Source of the DNA: Anaerolineae bacterium
GTDB taxonomy: Bacteria; Chloroflexota; Anaerolineae; Anaerolineales; UBA11579
NCBI GenBank assembly: GCA_004297445.1
Contig: SCUK01000050.1
Span: 1 to 63,561, forward strand
Direction: 5' to 3'
Length of the DNA stretch: 63,561 nucleotides
The notes beneath the pieces are model-generated. The model was not told the DNA's origin. It did no database searches and saw only the letters and a program-made list of their open reading frames with translations. Positions 37,201 through 47,500 of the stretch are shown here, one piece after another (the stretch's first letter is position 1; each line of letters opens with the position of its first letter). Both the position numbers and the translations under genes were made by a program.

Positions 37201-38615
37201 TGGCAACCGCCGGCGAAACATTCGCCACCCTAAACCTCGGCTCGGCGCGCCGTGGCGGATTCAGTCTGCGTGACCAGGACTTCATGCGCCAGGTGGTTTC
37301 ATTGCTGTCCAGTACGATTGAAAATCAGCGCCTGTTCGGCCAGATTCAACGCCGCAGTCTCCAACTGGAAGCCTCGGCGGAAGTCTCGCGGGTCGCTTCA
37401 ACCATCCTCGAAATTACCAAACTACTGCCCCAGATCGTGAACCTGATTAAGAACGGTTTTGACCTGTACTATTGCGGCTTGTTCCTCGTCGATACGACGG
37501 GCGAGTGGACCGGCGAATCTAACCGCTGGGCGGTCCTGCAGGCCGGCACCGATGAAGCCGGCCGGCAGATGTTGATGAACGGCCACAAACTTGAGATCGG
37601 TGGCTCGTCCATGATTGGCGCGGCCGTCGCCGCCGGCCATGCGCGCATTGCACTGGATGTAGGTCAGGAAGCAGTGTTCTTCCGCAATCCCTATCTCCCC
37701 AACACCCGTTCGGAAATGGCGTTGCCACTCATTTCACGCGGCCAGGTACTTGGTGCACTCTCCATCCAGAGTGACCAGGAAACCGCTTTCACCCAGGAAG
37801 ACATTACCTCCCTGCAAACCATGGCTGACCAGATTGCCAACATCATTGAGAACACCCGCCTGTTCAGCCAGACGCAGGACCGTGCTGAGGAATTGACCAT
37901 TCTCAATGAAATGGCGCGCGCCTTCACCCAGTCGCTGGACATAAACACGGTGTCGGAAGTCACGTACCAGTACACCAGCCGCCTGATGGATTCGGACAAT
38001 TTCTATCTCGGCCTCTATCATGCGGAAGAGAATGAAATCGAGTTCAAGCTGTTCACCGAAGATGGCCGCCGCATCCCGCCCCCGGAAGAGCGCTTTAAGC
38101 TGGGCGTGGGCCTCACTGACCACATCGTCAAGACCCGTGCTCCTCTGCTGATTGAGGAAAACGTCGAGGCGTTCCTGGTGGGCCTTGGTCTGACCCCCCG
38201 CGGCCGCCCCGCTCTGTGCTGGCTTGGCGTGCCCATGTTGCGTGGTGAAGAAGTGATGGGCGTGATTGCCGTCCAGTCATATTCTGCGCCACGCATCTAT
38301 AACCAGCACGATGCTGACTTGCTCAGCGCCGTCGCCAACCAGGCAACCGTCGCCATCAACAACGCCCGCCTGTTCCAGCAGGTCCAGGCCCGTGCCCGCC
38401 GTGAAACTCTCCTCCGTGAGATTACCGCCCGGGTTCACTCTTCGGCGGACCCGGATACCATCCTGCGCACCGCGGTGCGCGAAGTCGGTTCGGCATTAGG
38501 TCGCGAGACATTCATCCAACTCCAACCCCGCCGCGAAAGTCCGACCGATGTAAACACCGTTACCAACCCGGTGCGCCGCGCCGGCAGGAACGGTGAAGAA
38601 GGCAACAAGCCATGA
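34209..38615 (+). CDS. Soluble PAS/multi-GAF protein with charged linker
   Basis: A 1468-residue protein with no transmembrane helix. The basic N-terminus MSKRSK precedes a PAS-like domain (about 25-135). A long disordered linker follows: Lys/Pro/Ala-rich and histone-H1-like at about 157-198, then Glu/Pro-rich at about 209-287. Then come a truncated GAF (about 318-370) and six full GAFs at about 390-560, 575-725, 745-890, 905-1050, 1060-1220 (TRSEMALPL motif) and 1235-1390. The stub SSADPDTILRTAVREVGSALG and a basic tail close it. It begins inside the parA gene (35-base overlap), so the two products are probably made in a fixed ratio. No enzymatic output domain is present. Confidence 0.9.
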   Translation: MSKRSKSEQLHNRLENLFDEIEENAGTRGLAAEAVTHGWTWEADASGVYTVCSPEVKKHLGLAPKSVVGQKIANFGLSRSAQQSVRKALKDGKFPVQLHMTVKGKNGTAPAVTLHIFATTAADGSLLGYHGFAEVQKAGELSLPAEAPAAPKRASLPSPAPKSQAKPAAKKPAKVKQTAAKPVAKPKPTKPAKKTKSAPHAPQPPVLASPEVETETAAEVQVSAIAEPIAEIPVIQDAPPEIDSMPEPEAMPAEPVEEPMAAPEPESPTPEPIAEVETPPAAEPEIETPPVAAESAPASISDSSAALRAVRPAPRPEILHSPTPVAFQTDTEGLLGLIDADANRAWTEDELLLVQQVSDQLTLAMENANLFQQTQQALSETDALYQASAELNAASEYGEVLSTLLRHTILGINTSHVAIHIFEFPWNSPGTPPGWFQALHKWTAERGLEESSFRLRFNLQDVLQRDQMTLVQDVNTDPRVPAANRAYFAIENRARSLLFIPIVSGTDWLGFIEGFFSTRQEFNEEQLRRLTSVAGQATEKITSLFLNNRIVRRRANADQLNTLARQMAEIPSEQDLRRFVIQQVFDYLQPDQISLFEWDTSGRTLHLLERILADSDHPEDEYTLGQTFKSGTRPDLERVASSRRATYEVQAWQRGLIREHYTLPWLVGEQVRGVLEVFHTARSAVVSDLDQEYIEGITLQAASALERVRLFEQTQAALATTDEQARRLRILNELSAQLTAAPTLKDIYDLTIGKSAEIFPSERISLTLVSQDGQSVEVAAVLNADGQLELGARLPLAGTANQTVIDENRIVAVPDTGPASPDAIRAFIVGPLVVGGEVIGTLNVGSRTPRSFEERDSDVLRQLLSLVGAVVENRRLFEGIQEALATTEEQARRLTRLNQMSSQLSQSTDLEQMYRIAVERSREIFNADRASLTLRTGETDELVVVAASGADADVPAGARIKVRGGIQRALETRAITITDQLDPDDELNGLQSTMVAPLATAGETFATLNLGSARRGGFSLRDQDFMRQVVSLLSSTIENQRLFGQIQRRSLQLEASAEVSRVASTILEITKLLPQIVNLIKNGFDLYYCGLFLVDTTGEWTGESNRWAVLQAGTDEAGRQMLMNGHKLEIGGSSMIGAAVAAGHARIALDVGQEAVFFRNPYLPNTRSEMALPLISRGQVLGALSIQSDQETAFTQEDITSLQTMADQIANIIENTRLFSQTQDRAEELTILNEMARAFTQSLDINTVSEVTYQYTSRLMDSDNFYLGLYHAEENEIEFKLFTEDGRRIPPPEERFKLGVGLTDHIVKTRAPLLIEENVEAFLVGLGLTPRGRPALCWLGVPMLRGEEVMGVIAVQSYSAPRIYNQHDADLLSAVANQATVAINNARLFQQVQARARRETLLREITARVHSSADPDTILRTAVREVGSALGRETFIQLQPRRESPTDVNTVTNPVRRAGRNGEEGNKP

Positions 38616-39757
38616 ACATTGAACAGCGCTCCTGGACGTCCGCCTCCGGCTGGCTGCCTACTCCGTTGCGACCGGGGCTTCCCGCCCAATTGGTGCTGCT
38701 CTTTGGCGCCAAGGAACTGCTGCGCGAGCGCGCCCAGTTGGCACAGATTCGTGCCGCTTATCCCTCGGCGCGCATCGTGGGCTGCTCCACCTCAGGAGAA
38801 ATCAGCGGTCTGCGGGTGATGGATCACTCGCTCTCGCTGACTGCCATCCAATTTGAGCACGCCAAAATCAACCTGGCCTCCACCCTGCTGGTGGAGGTCG
38901 AAGGCAACTCCTTCAACGCCGGTCGTCGCCTCGCCACCCAACTCCCGCGCCAGGGCCTGGTTCACGTGCTGGTGTTCTCGGATGGCAGCGCCGTCAACGG
39001 CAGTGAACTGGTGCGCGGCCTCACAGAAATCCTGCCTGCCGGGGTTGCCGTCACCGGCGGGTTGGCCGGCGATGCCGACCGCTTTGAAGACACGCTGGTT
39101 GTCCTGGATGACGACCCGCGCCCCGGTCTCATCGTGGCCATCGGTCTGTACGGCGAACGCCTGCGGATTGGCTATGGCTCCATGGGCGGCTGGGATCCAT
39201 TCGGACCGGACCGGGTCGTGACCCGCGCCAAAGATAACGTGCTTTACGAACTGGACGGCCAATCTGCCCTCACCCTTTACAAGCGTTACCTCGGTGATTA
39301 CGCCAATGAACTACCCTCTGCCGCGCTGTTGTTCCCGCTGGCGCTGCGCGACCCCAATGGGCATGAAGTGGTGCGCACCATCCTCAATATTGACGAGATT
39401 CAGCAAAGCATGACATTTGCCGGCGACGTGCCCCAGGGAGCCACCGTGCGCCTGATGAAGGCCAACTTTGAACGCCTGGTGGATGGCGCACAGGACGCCG
39501 CTGAGGCCTCGTATCGATCCATCGGCAGCCAGTCGCCGGAGTTCGCCCTGCTCATTTCCTGCGTAGGGCGCAAACTGGTGCTGAAACAGCGCGTCGAAGA
39601 TGAGATTGAAAGCGTGCAGGAAGTCCTTGGCGAGGGCACCGTGCTGGCGGGCTTCTATTCGTACGGCGAAATCAGCCCGGCCGCGCCCAACGCCTCCTGC
39701 GAGTTGCACAACCAGACCATGACCATCACCACCTTCTCCGAAAGGGAGACGGCCTGA
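38612..39757 (+). CDS. FIST-domain sensor protein
   Basis: A 381-residue soluble protein with FIST_N (about 25-225; GCSTSGEISG motif) and FIST_C (about 225-370; LISCVGRKLVL and GFYSYGEISP). FIST domains are predicted small-ligand sensors, often near amino-acid metabolism or signalling genes. No transmitter is attached. Start and stop overlap both neighbours (ATGA with the upstream gene, TGATG with the downstream one), so expression is tightly coupled to the PAS/GAF proteins. In other bacteria FIST genes often neighbour PAS kinases, which agrees with this setting. Confidence 0.92.
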   Translation: MNIEQRSWTSASGWLPTPLRPGLPAQLVLLFGAKELLRERAQLAQIRAAYPSARIVGCSTSGEISGLRVMDHSLSLTAIQFEHAKINLASTLLVEVEGNSFNAGRRLATQLPRQGLVHVLVFSDGSAVNGSELVRGLTEILPAGVAVTGGLAGDADRFEDTLVVLDDDPRPGLIVAIGLYGERLRIGYGSMGGWDPFGPDRVVTRAKDNVLYELDGQSALTLYKRYLGDYANELPSAALLFPLALRDPNGHEVVRTILNIDEIQQSMTFAGDVPQGATVRLMKANFERLVDGAQDAAEASYRSIGSQSPEFALLISCVGRKLVLKQRVEDEIESVQEVLGEGTVLAGFYSYGEISPAAPNASCELHNQTMTITTFSERETA

Positions 39758-42700
39758 TGCATCGACTGCTCAAGCGCCAGCTAAAGCGCCACCTCGGCGA
39801 AGACGCCCAACTTCCAAAGGAAGTGGAAGCCCTGTTGGAGGCCGTTAACCAGGCCTATGAACAGGCGGACCTGGACCGCACCATGGTCGAGCGGTCGCTT
39901 GAACTGACCTCTGACGAACTCACGCATCGCAACCTGCAACTCCAGCGTGACCTGCAACAGCGCACGATTATTGAGCAGGCGCTGCGCAGCAGCCAGGAGC
40001 GCATGCGCCTCATCCTGGATACCTCGCCCCTGCCAGTGATGCTCTACGATGCGCAGGGCGCAGTGGAGTACATCAACCCGGCCTTTGAACGCCTCTTTGG
40101 CTGGAAACTGGGCGATTTTGCCCAACTCCGCGCCGGGTTCATCCCGGAAGACATCTACTACCAGGCGCTGGCCCAGCTCCAGCAAGCCCAGGAAGGCCAG
40201 GGACCGGCGGAGTTTGAAAGCCAGCGCGCCGCCCGCGATGGCCGCCTGCTGGATGTTCAGATTAACGTGGCCAACCTGCGTGACCCGAAGGACGAGACCG
40301 CCGGGATGGTCGCCATTGTGCGCGACATCACCGAAGGCAAGGCCCGCCAGATTGGCATTGAACGTTCGCAGCGCCAGTTGTCTGAAGCCATCGCCTTCTT
40401 CCCGGAAGCCATCCTGATGATTGATGAGCAGGGGCGCGTGGCCGCCTGGAACCAGGCGATGGAAGCCCTCACCGGCATTTCGGAAGAACAGATGCTGGGC
40501 CGCGGCGACTATGCCTATGCCGTGCCCTTCTTCGGTGAAGCGCGCCCCATGCTGATTGACTACGTTCACCGGCCGCTGGAAGAAGTCCGCGAACGCTACC
40601 CCAGCGTCATCCAGCAGGGTCAGTCTTTCCTTACCGACGACGCCTTCCTGCCCAACTTCCGCGGCGGCATGTACCTGTGGGGCAAAGCGCGTGCGCTTTA
40701 TGATTCGGACGGGAACTACCTGGGCGCGATTGAAGTGGTGCGCGACGTTACCGAGCGCCGCAAGTCTGAACAGGCGATGCGCGAACAACGCGCCTTCCTG
40801 CGCCAGGTGATTGACGCCAACCCCGACTATATTTTCGCCAAAGACCGCCAGGGACGATTCTCGCTGGTCAATCAGGCGATGGCCGAAGCCTACGGCGCCA
40901 CGGTTGAAGCGCTGATTGGCAAGACCGATGCTGACTTCAACAACAACCCCGAGGAAGTTGAGTCCTTCCAGAAGACCGACCTCGAAGTGATTGAAACCGG
41001 GCGCGCCGTTTTCATCGCCGAAGAGCAGATTACCGATGCAAGTGGAAATCTGCGCTGGATACAGACCGCAAAACGCCCGCTGCTGAATGAAAACGGCGAG
41101 GTGGAACAGGTGCTGGGCGTCTCCACTGACATCACCGAGCGCAAGACCACTGAGCAGGAACTCACCCGCCGCAACCTGATTCTGGAAACTCTTAACGCTA
41201 TCGCTAAAGAGACCAGCCCCACATTGGAGTTTGGGCCGCTGCTCAACAACGTCGCCCGCATGCTGTGCCAGTTGCTGGATGGCACCAGCGCCTATGTATC
41301 CCAATGGGACGTCACCAATCGCACCGTGCGCGTTGTGGCCGAATACGTCAGCCCGCAGGCCGCCCCGGCGGAGCGCGTCTCTGACCTGGGTGAGATTCAC
41401 AACCTGACGCCCGATGAACTTAACACGCAGCTCTCGTGGCTTTCCGACGCCAACGCGGTTCGAATTGCCCATGTGGATGACCCCGATTTGCCAATTGATG
41501 AGCGCGACTACCTGCGGCGGTTTGGCGGCAAGACCCGCCTGATGGTGCCGCTGGTGGGTCCTTCCGGCCTGCCTTTCGGGCATGTCGAAATCTGGGAAAG
41601 CCGACGCAAGCGCCAGTTCCCGCCGCAGGACATTGAACTGCTGCAGGTGGTCGCCCGCCAGGTCACCAGCGCCCTCAGCAACGCGCTGCTCTTCGGTTCA
41701 CTCCAGGAAAACAAAGAATTACTGGGCCAGATTATTGACATCAACCCCAACATGCTGTTCGCCAAGAACCGCCAGGGGCGTTACACCCTCGCCAATTACG
41801 CCTTTGCCGCCGCGCTGGGTTACACAGTGGAAGATGTGATTGGCAAGACCGATGCGGAGTTGGGCCGCCTGCCCTCTCGCCTGCTGGAGTATGAAGAGCA
41901 GGACCGCATAGTGTTCGAAACCGGCAATGAGGTTTTCAACCCGGAAGAAGTTAACCTGGGTCGCGATGGCCGCCCGCGCTGGCGCCAGACCGTCAAACGC
42001 GCGCTGCGCGATGCCGATGGCAAGGTCACGCACGTGCTCGGTATTGTCAATGACATCACCGATATTAAGAACGCCGAACGCACACTGCGCGAAACCGAAG
42101 AACGTTATCGCGTCCTGATTGAGAACAGTACCGACGTCATCACCCTGCTGGATGTGGCCGGTGTCATGCTGTCCGCCAGCCCCAACCTTGCCAATGTCCT
42201 GGGCTACACAGAAAACGAACTGCTCGGCAAACCATTCTGGGACCTGGTACATGAAGAAGACAGGCCCAATGTGATTAAGGCCTTCGAGGAATCGGTCAGC
42301 AACACGCAGGAACCCGTACTGGTGGATTACCGTATCCGGAACAAAGCAGGCGAGTGGCGTAACCTGGAATCGCTGGGTAAGATTTCCACGGCCCCCAACG
42401 AGCCGCCGCGCATGTTCATCACCTCGCGTGACATCACTTCCCGCAAAGAAGAACAACTCATTCAAAAAGCTGCCTATGAACGGCGAGGGCGCTATGTGCG
42501 CTTCTCTAACAGTGTGGCCAAGAAGATTGCTGCCGCCACCGACCTGGCGACCCTCTACAACCTGGTCGTCAACCAGTTGTGCAGTGACCTGGACTTCAAC
42601 TACGTTCAGTTCCTGCGCTTCAACGCCGCCGCCAACGCGCTGGTGCTCATGGCCGGCTCCGGGGAGGCTGGCCACCGCACGATGGCGCGTGGCTATCACG

Positions 42701-44160
42701 TTCAGCTTAATCAGGGCGTTATCGGTCGCGCCGGGGGCCAGGCGCGCTCCGTCCTTGTCGAGAACGTCGCTACTGACCCCCTTTGGAATCCCACCCCAGG
42801 GGTTGAAGGCACTGTCTCCGAACTCGCCACACCCGTGATGCTGGGCGATGAACTACTGGGCGTGCTGGACGTGCAGGCCGGGCAACTCAACATGCTGGAT
42901 GCCGACCTGCAGGTGCTTTTGGAAGTGCTCTCCGGCCAGGTGGCCATCGCCATTGAAGGCATCCGCCTGCGCACAGAGATGGAAGAACGCCTGCGCGAAC
43001 TTAACGCCCTTCAGCGCCTTTCCACCGGTTCCGGCTGGCAGGCCTACGGCGAAGCGAACTCCGCCCAGCCCGTTGGTTACCGCTTCAGCCAGGACTCGGA
43101 TGGACCCCAGCCGTACGCGGGTCAATCCCCGGATGACGTCCCGGCGAGCCGGCAAAACCTGGCGGTGCGCGGTGAAACCATCGGTTCAATTGGCATCGCC
43201 CATGACCCCGACCGCCCGCTGAGCCCGGACGAACAGGACCTGCTGAACGAAGTAACTGCCGAGGTGGCTGAAGCGCTGGAACGCGCCCGCCTGTTTGAAG
43301 CCTCGCAGCGCAGCGCCGCCGAACTGGCCGTGCTTAACGAAATGGGCCAGGCCTTCACCGAAGCGCTTAACGAAGATTCGATCATCGAGAACGCTTATCT
43401 GTACGCTGCCCGCCTGCTGGATGTTGAAGATTTCTTCATCGCCCTGCATGACCCGGAGCGCGACCAGATCTCCTTCCCGCTGGTCATCCTGCAAGAGCAG
43501 CGCCTGACAGAAAGCCATGAGATGTGGCCGAACTACCAGGTGCGCCCCACCGGCACGGGTCTCACCGGCTGGATTGTTCAAAACCGCCAGTCCGTACTCA
43601 TCGAGAACAACGCCGAAGAAGTCCTCCAACGCCTCGGCCTGCCTTACATTCAAGTCGGCGGCCAGACGCAAACCTGGATGGGTGTACCCATGACCATTGG
43701 TGACCGTGTGCTGGGTGTGATTGCCGCCCAATCTGACACGCGCCCGGGCCTCTACAATCAGCATCACCTCGGCCTGCTCACCTCTGTCGCCAGCCAGGCC
43801 GCCATCGCCATTGACAACGCCCGCCTCTTTACCGTTGAGCAGCAGCGTGCGGAGCAGGAACGCCTGGTGCGTACCATCACCGACCGTGTTCGTCGCGGCG
43901 CCGATGCCCAGTCCATCCTGCGGGTGGCGCTGGAAGAACTTAGCCAGGTACTCGAGGCTGACCAGGCGGTAGTACGCCTGGGTACCCGTGACCAGCTCCT
44001 CAACCTCCAGCCTGCCGCACGGCAAGCCCAGCCAACGCTTTCGGCGCGCCCCTCCCCTGCCCCTGCACAACCAGCGACCAATGGCCAGCCGCCAGAATCC
44101 TCCAACGGCGCCCAGACGAACGGCCGCCCGAAACTGGAACCCGGCAAGGAGGAGGACTAA
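39757..44160 (+). CDS. Soluble PAS/GAF multisensor, no transmitter
   Basis: A 1467-residue cytosolic protein. After an N-terminal helical region it has PAS domains at about 80-195, 205-330 and 345-465, a GAF at about 480-640, PAS at about 650-770 and 785-905, a GAF at about 915-1075, a shortened GAF at about 1085-1180 and a GAF at about 1190-1370. Several PAS domains end in the DITERK-type motif. PAS3 and PAS4 are close paralogues (DANPDYIFAKDRQGRFSL versus DINPNMLFAKNRQGRYTL). The stub RGADAQSILRVALEELSQVL precedes a long Pro/Ala/Asn tail. Despite its histidine-kinase-like front half, no HisKA or ATPase domain is present. Confidence 0.9.
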   Translation: MHRLLKRQLKRHLGEDAQLPKEVEALLEAVNQAYEQADLDRTMVERSLELTSDELTHRNLQLQRDLQQRTIIEQALRSSQERMRLILDTSPLPVMLYDAQGAVEYINPAFERLFGWKLGDFAQLRAGFIPEDIYYQALAQLQQAQEGQGPAEFESQRAARDGRLLDVQINVANLRDPKDETAGMVAIVRDITEGKARQIGIERSQRQLSEAIAFFPEAILMIDEQGRVAAWNQAMEALTGISEEQMLGRGDYAYAVPFFGEARPMLIDYVHRPLEEVRERYPSVIQQGQSFLTDDAFLPNFRGGMYLWGKARALYDSDGNYLGAIEVVRDVTERRKSEQAMREQRAFLRQVIDANPDYIFAKDRQGRFSLVNQAMAEAYGATVEALIGKTDADFNNNPEEVESFQKTDLEVIETGRAVFIAEEQITDASGNLRWIQTAKRPLLNENGEVEQVLGVSTDITERKTTEQELTRRNLILETLNAIAKETSPTLEFGPLLNNVARMLCQLLDGTSAYVSQWDVTNRTVRVVAEYVSPQAAPAERVSDLGEIHNLTPDELNTQLSWLSDANAVRIAHVDDPDLPIDERDYLRRFGGKTRLMVPLVGPSGLPFGHVEIWESRRKRQFPPQDIELLQVVARQVTSALSNALLFGSLQENKELLGQIIDINPNMLFAKNRQGRYTLANYAFAAALGYTVEDVIGKTDAELGRLPSRLLEYEEQDRIVFETGNEVFNPEEVNLGRDGRPRWRQTVKRALRDADGKVTHVLGIVNDITDIKNAERTLRETEERYRVLIENSTDVITLLDVAGVMLSASPNLANVLGYTENELLGKPFWDLVHEEDRPNVIKAFEESVSNTQEPVLVDYRIRNKAGEWRNLESLGKISTAPNEPPRMFITSRDITSRKEEQLIQKAAYERRGRYVRFSNSVAKKIAAATDLATLYNLVVNQLCSDLDFNYVQFLRFNAAANALVLMAGSGEAGHRTMARGYHVQLNQGVIGRAGGQARSVLVENVATDPLWNPTPGVEGTVSELATPVMLGDELLGVLDVQAGQLNMLDADLQVLLEVLSGQVAIAIEGIRLRTEMEERLRELNALQRLSTGSGWQAYGEANSAQPVGYRFSQDSDGPQPYAGQSPDDVPASRQNLAVRGETIGSIGIAHDPDRPLSPDEQDLLNEVTAEVAEALERARLFEASQRSAAELAVLNEMGQAFTEALNEDSIIENAYLYAARLLDVEDFFIALHDPERDQISFPLVILQEQRLTESHEMWPNYQVRPTGTGLTGWIVQNRQSVLIENNAEEVLQRLGLPYIQVGGQTQTWMGVPMTIGDRVLGVIAAQSDTRPGLYNQHHLGLLTSVASQAAIAIDNARLFTVEQQRAEQERLVRTITDRVRRGADAQSILRVALEELSQVLEADQAVVRLGTRDQLLNLQPAARQAQPTLSARPSPAPAQPATNGQPPESSNGAQTNGRPKLEPGKEED

Positions 44161-44163
44161 CCC

Positions 44164-44544
44164 ATGGCCGTCCGACTCACCATGCCGAATGATGGAATCC
44201 TGCGCGCCGTCTTTGAAGGCGACATGGGCCGCGCCGAAATCGACGTCTTCCGGCGCGATTACACCGCGTTTCTGCAGGCGGCCACGCCGGCGCGCCCGGT
44301 TCACATGATTGCGGAGGTCAGCCGCCTCGGCAGCCTGTCCTCCTCCGCCCGTAAGTTCCTCACCGAAATCAACCACGACCGCCGCACCGGCCTCATCGCC
44401 ATCCTGAATCCACCCCGACCGGCGCGTGTGCTGGCGCAGTTCATTAACAAGGCCACCGGCCGCAACAACATCCAGTTTTTCAATGAAGACCAGGACGCCG
44501 TAGCCTGGATCCGGGAACACAGCCGCCGCCTGGCCACCGCCTGA
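44164..44544 (+). CDS. SpoIIAA/STAS-like small protein
   Basis: A 126-residue soluble protein. The pattern, a first strand with GILRAVFEGDMG, a long helix, the strand MIAEVSRLGSLSSSARKFLTEINHD and the strand TGLIAILNPPRPARVLAQFI, resembles the SpoIIAA-like/STAS-SEC14 fold. Ser residues in GSLSSSAR sit where anti-sigma-factor antagonists are phosphorylated, but no kinase of the SpoIIAB type is nearby. It lies three bases after the PAS/GAF gene and 19 before the hybrid kinase. The fold call is by motif only; a protein-interaction adaptor is the likely role. Confidence 0.6.
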   Translation: MAVRLTMPNDGILRAVFEGDMGRAEIDVFRRDYTAFLQAATPARPVHMIAEVSRLGSLSSSARKFLTEINHDRRTGLIAILNPPRPARVLAQFINKATGRNNIQFFNEDQDAVAWIREHSRRLATA

Positions 44545-44563
44545 GCCGCCGCATGGACCGACT

Positions 44564-47500
44564 ATGACTGACAACGTCTCTCTCGAACAATACAAACACC
44601 GGGTCGAACAACTGGGCCAATCCCTGCTGGATGTCATCGCGTCCGTATCCCTCGGCAATTTCAACGTAAATGTGGACCTGCCGGAAGATATCGAAATCCT
44701 CGCTGACCTAGGCGTGGGTCTCGAATTCATGATTGAAGACCTGCGCGACCTGGCCAAACAGCAGGACCAGGCGCGCTTTGACCTCGAACAACGCGTGGCC
44801 CAGCGCACCCGCGAACTGGAGAGCACTCTTAAGGAACTCCAGACCACCCAGCGCCAGTTGGTCGCCGAAGGCTGGCAGGATTACACCAGCACGGATAACC
44901 GGCGTTTCAGCCTGGTACGCGAAGGTGGCGAAGACCGCCCGGAAGAGCACTGGCTGCCCGGCATGGAAAAAGCCGTGGAAGAAGCCCGTACCAACGTGCA
45001 CGCCAGCGGAGTTTCGGACACCACGTTATCGCTACCCATTCGCCTGCAGGATGAAGTCATTGGCGTGATAGGCTTCAACCGGTCAGACGGCCAGACCTGG
45101 AACGAACGCCAGATTGCCACAGTTGAGACGGTTATCGAACAGGTTGGCCTGGCACTTGAAAACCAGCGCCTGTTTGACCGCACCCAGGCGGCCCTGGCCG
45201 AAGCCGACACGCTCTACCAGGCGGCGGCAGAACTCAATACCGCCCAGTCTTATGATGACATCCTGCGGGTGATTAAGAAATACACGCTTATCGGCCAGCG
45301 CTCGCATGGCATGATCATCGGCTATTTTGAAAAAGCCTGGAACCGCGACAACCCGCCGGAACACATCGACGTGCTCGGCGCCCTTGCGGACGAAGCCATT
45401 GACCTGCTGACGGACTACGAACTGACCTCCATGCCCGCAGTGTGGGATTTTGTGCGCCCCAACGAGATCACTTTCGTCAACGATGTGCGCTCCCACCCCC
45501 AGATTGACAGCGCCACCAAATACGTCTATCTCAAGAAATTCCATGCCCCGGCCGCCGGCTTCCTGCCGCTGCTGGTCGGTGGTCGCTGGGTCGGTACGGT
45601 CGCCACCCTCTTTAAGGGCACGGTGGAGTTCAGCCCGGAAGACCTGCGCCGCGCCCGCGCCGTCATTGACCAGGCATCGGTGGCTGTGCAGAACCTCCGC
45701 AACCTGGAACTGGCGGAACAACGCGCCATTGAAGCCCAGCGTCGCAGTGAGGAACTCGGCCTCATCAACCGGGTCGTGTCCAGCGTGGCAGCCACCATGG
45801 ACTTGCGCCAGTCGCTCGGGTATGTGGCCCACGAACTTAACCGCGCCCTCTCTGAAGTGGATGAAATCGGCATTGCACTGCTCAATGAGAGCCGCACAGA
45901 ACTGCAGGTCGTCGCAGATTCTTCCAAGAAAACGGGTGCACTCAGCGCCGTGGGTCTGCGCCTGCCGGTGAAGGGCAATCCGTCCACACAACAAGTCATC
46001 AATACGATGAAACCGGTTGAGGTTCGCGAACCGGTCTCCAACCCGGATACCGCAGTGGTGAAAGACGTGATGGAAGCCCGCGGCTACCGCAATCTCGTCA
46101 TCTTCCCGCTCGTCGCCAACAACGAGGTCATCGGCACCGTCGGAGCCGCCATGCTTTCCGAACGCGGCCGTCTGTCCGCCGACGATATGCGCCTGGCAGA
46201 GACCATCGTGCTGCAGGCCTCCACCGCCATCCAGAATGCCCGCCTCTTTGAGCAAACTCAGCAAGCCCTCACCGAGACCGCCAACCTGTACCGGGCCAGC
46301 GCCGAACTGAATGCCGTCCAGTCCTTTGAGGACGTGCTTATCGTGCTGCGCCGCTACACCATCCTCGGCCAGAACGCCAACCACATCGCTCTCGCCATCT
46401 TTGACAAACCCTGGATTGGCGATGACCTGCCCGCCACCATTCACCCGGTGGCCCTGTGGTCGCGCAAAGGAGACCTGCCCGCCAGTTCCCCGGCCCTGCC
46501 CACCACCGGCTGGGACAAAGCGCTGCCCGCTGCGCAACGCCTCGAACTCAGTCTGTTCCAGGACCTCAGCGGCCTGGGCGATGTGACCACCAGCCTGCAC
46601 AGTTTGTTCCAACATGAACACGCCGACGAGTCGTTACTGGTTGCTCCGCTGCTCACCGCCGGACAGTGTATCGGTCTCATTCTCGCGGCCTATCCCTCGC
46701 AAACCGAGATTAATGAAGACCAGCGCCGCCGCACCATGGCCCTCGCCGGCCAGGCGGCCGTCGCCATCCAGAACCTCCAGCTGCTGGAAGAGACCCAGCG
46801 CCGTGCTCGCCAGCTGGAAGCCGCGGCCGAGATCGCGCGTGACTCCTCCGGCACCCTTGAACTCGAAACCCTTTTGGACCGCGCCATCAATCTGGTGCGC
46901 GACCGCTTCGATTATTACCACGTCGCTATCCTGCTGGTGGACGGCCAGGAAATCGTCATCCGCGCCGCCACCGGCGAGGGAGGCCGCGAATTGCTCGCCC
47001 AGGGCTTCCGGCTGCCGATTGAGTCAGGCCGTTCCGTGATTGGCACCGTTGCCCACACCGGCAAACCGCTGATGGTCAATGATACTGCGGCGGATCCCAT
47101 TCACCAATTCCACCCTCTCCTGCCCAACACCCGCTCTGAACTCGCTCTGCCGCTCAAAGCCGGCGACCGTGTCATCGGTGTGATGGATGTGGAGGATGAC
47201 GTCATCAACGCCTTCAGCCAGGACGACCTCACTGTGCTGCAAATCCTGGCCGACCAGCTCGCCATCGCCGCCGAGAACGCCCGCGCCTTCGGTCTGGTCA
47301 ACAAAGCCATCGAAGAACTCCGTGAGATTGACCGTGTCAAGACGGAATTCCTTTCCAACATGAGCCATGAGTTGCGCACCCCGCTCAACTCAATCATTGG
47401 CTTTTCGCGGGTCATTCTCAAGGGCATCGACGGTCCCATCAACGACCTGCAGCGCCAGGACCTGGACGCCATCCACAACTCCGGCCAGCACCTGCTGGAC

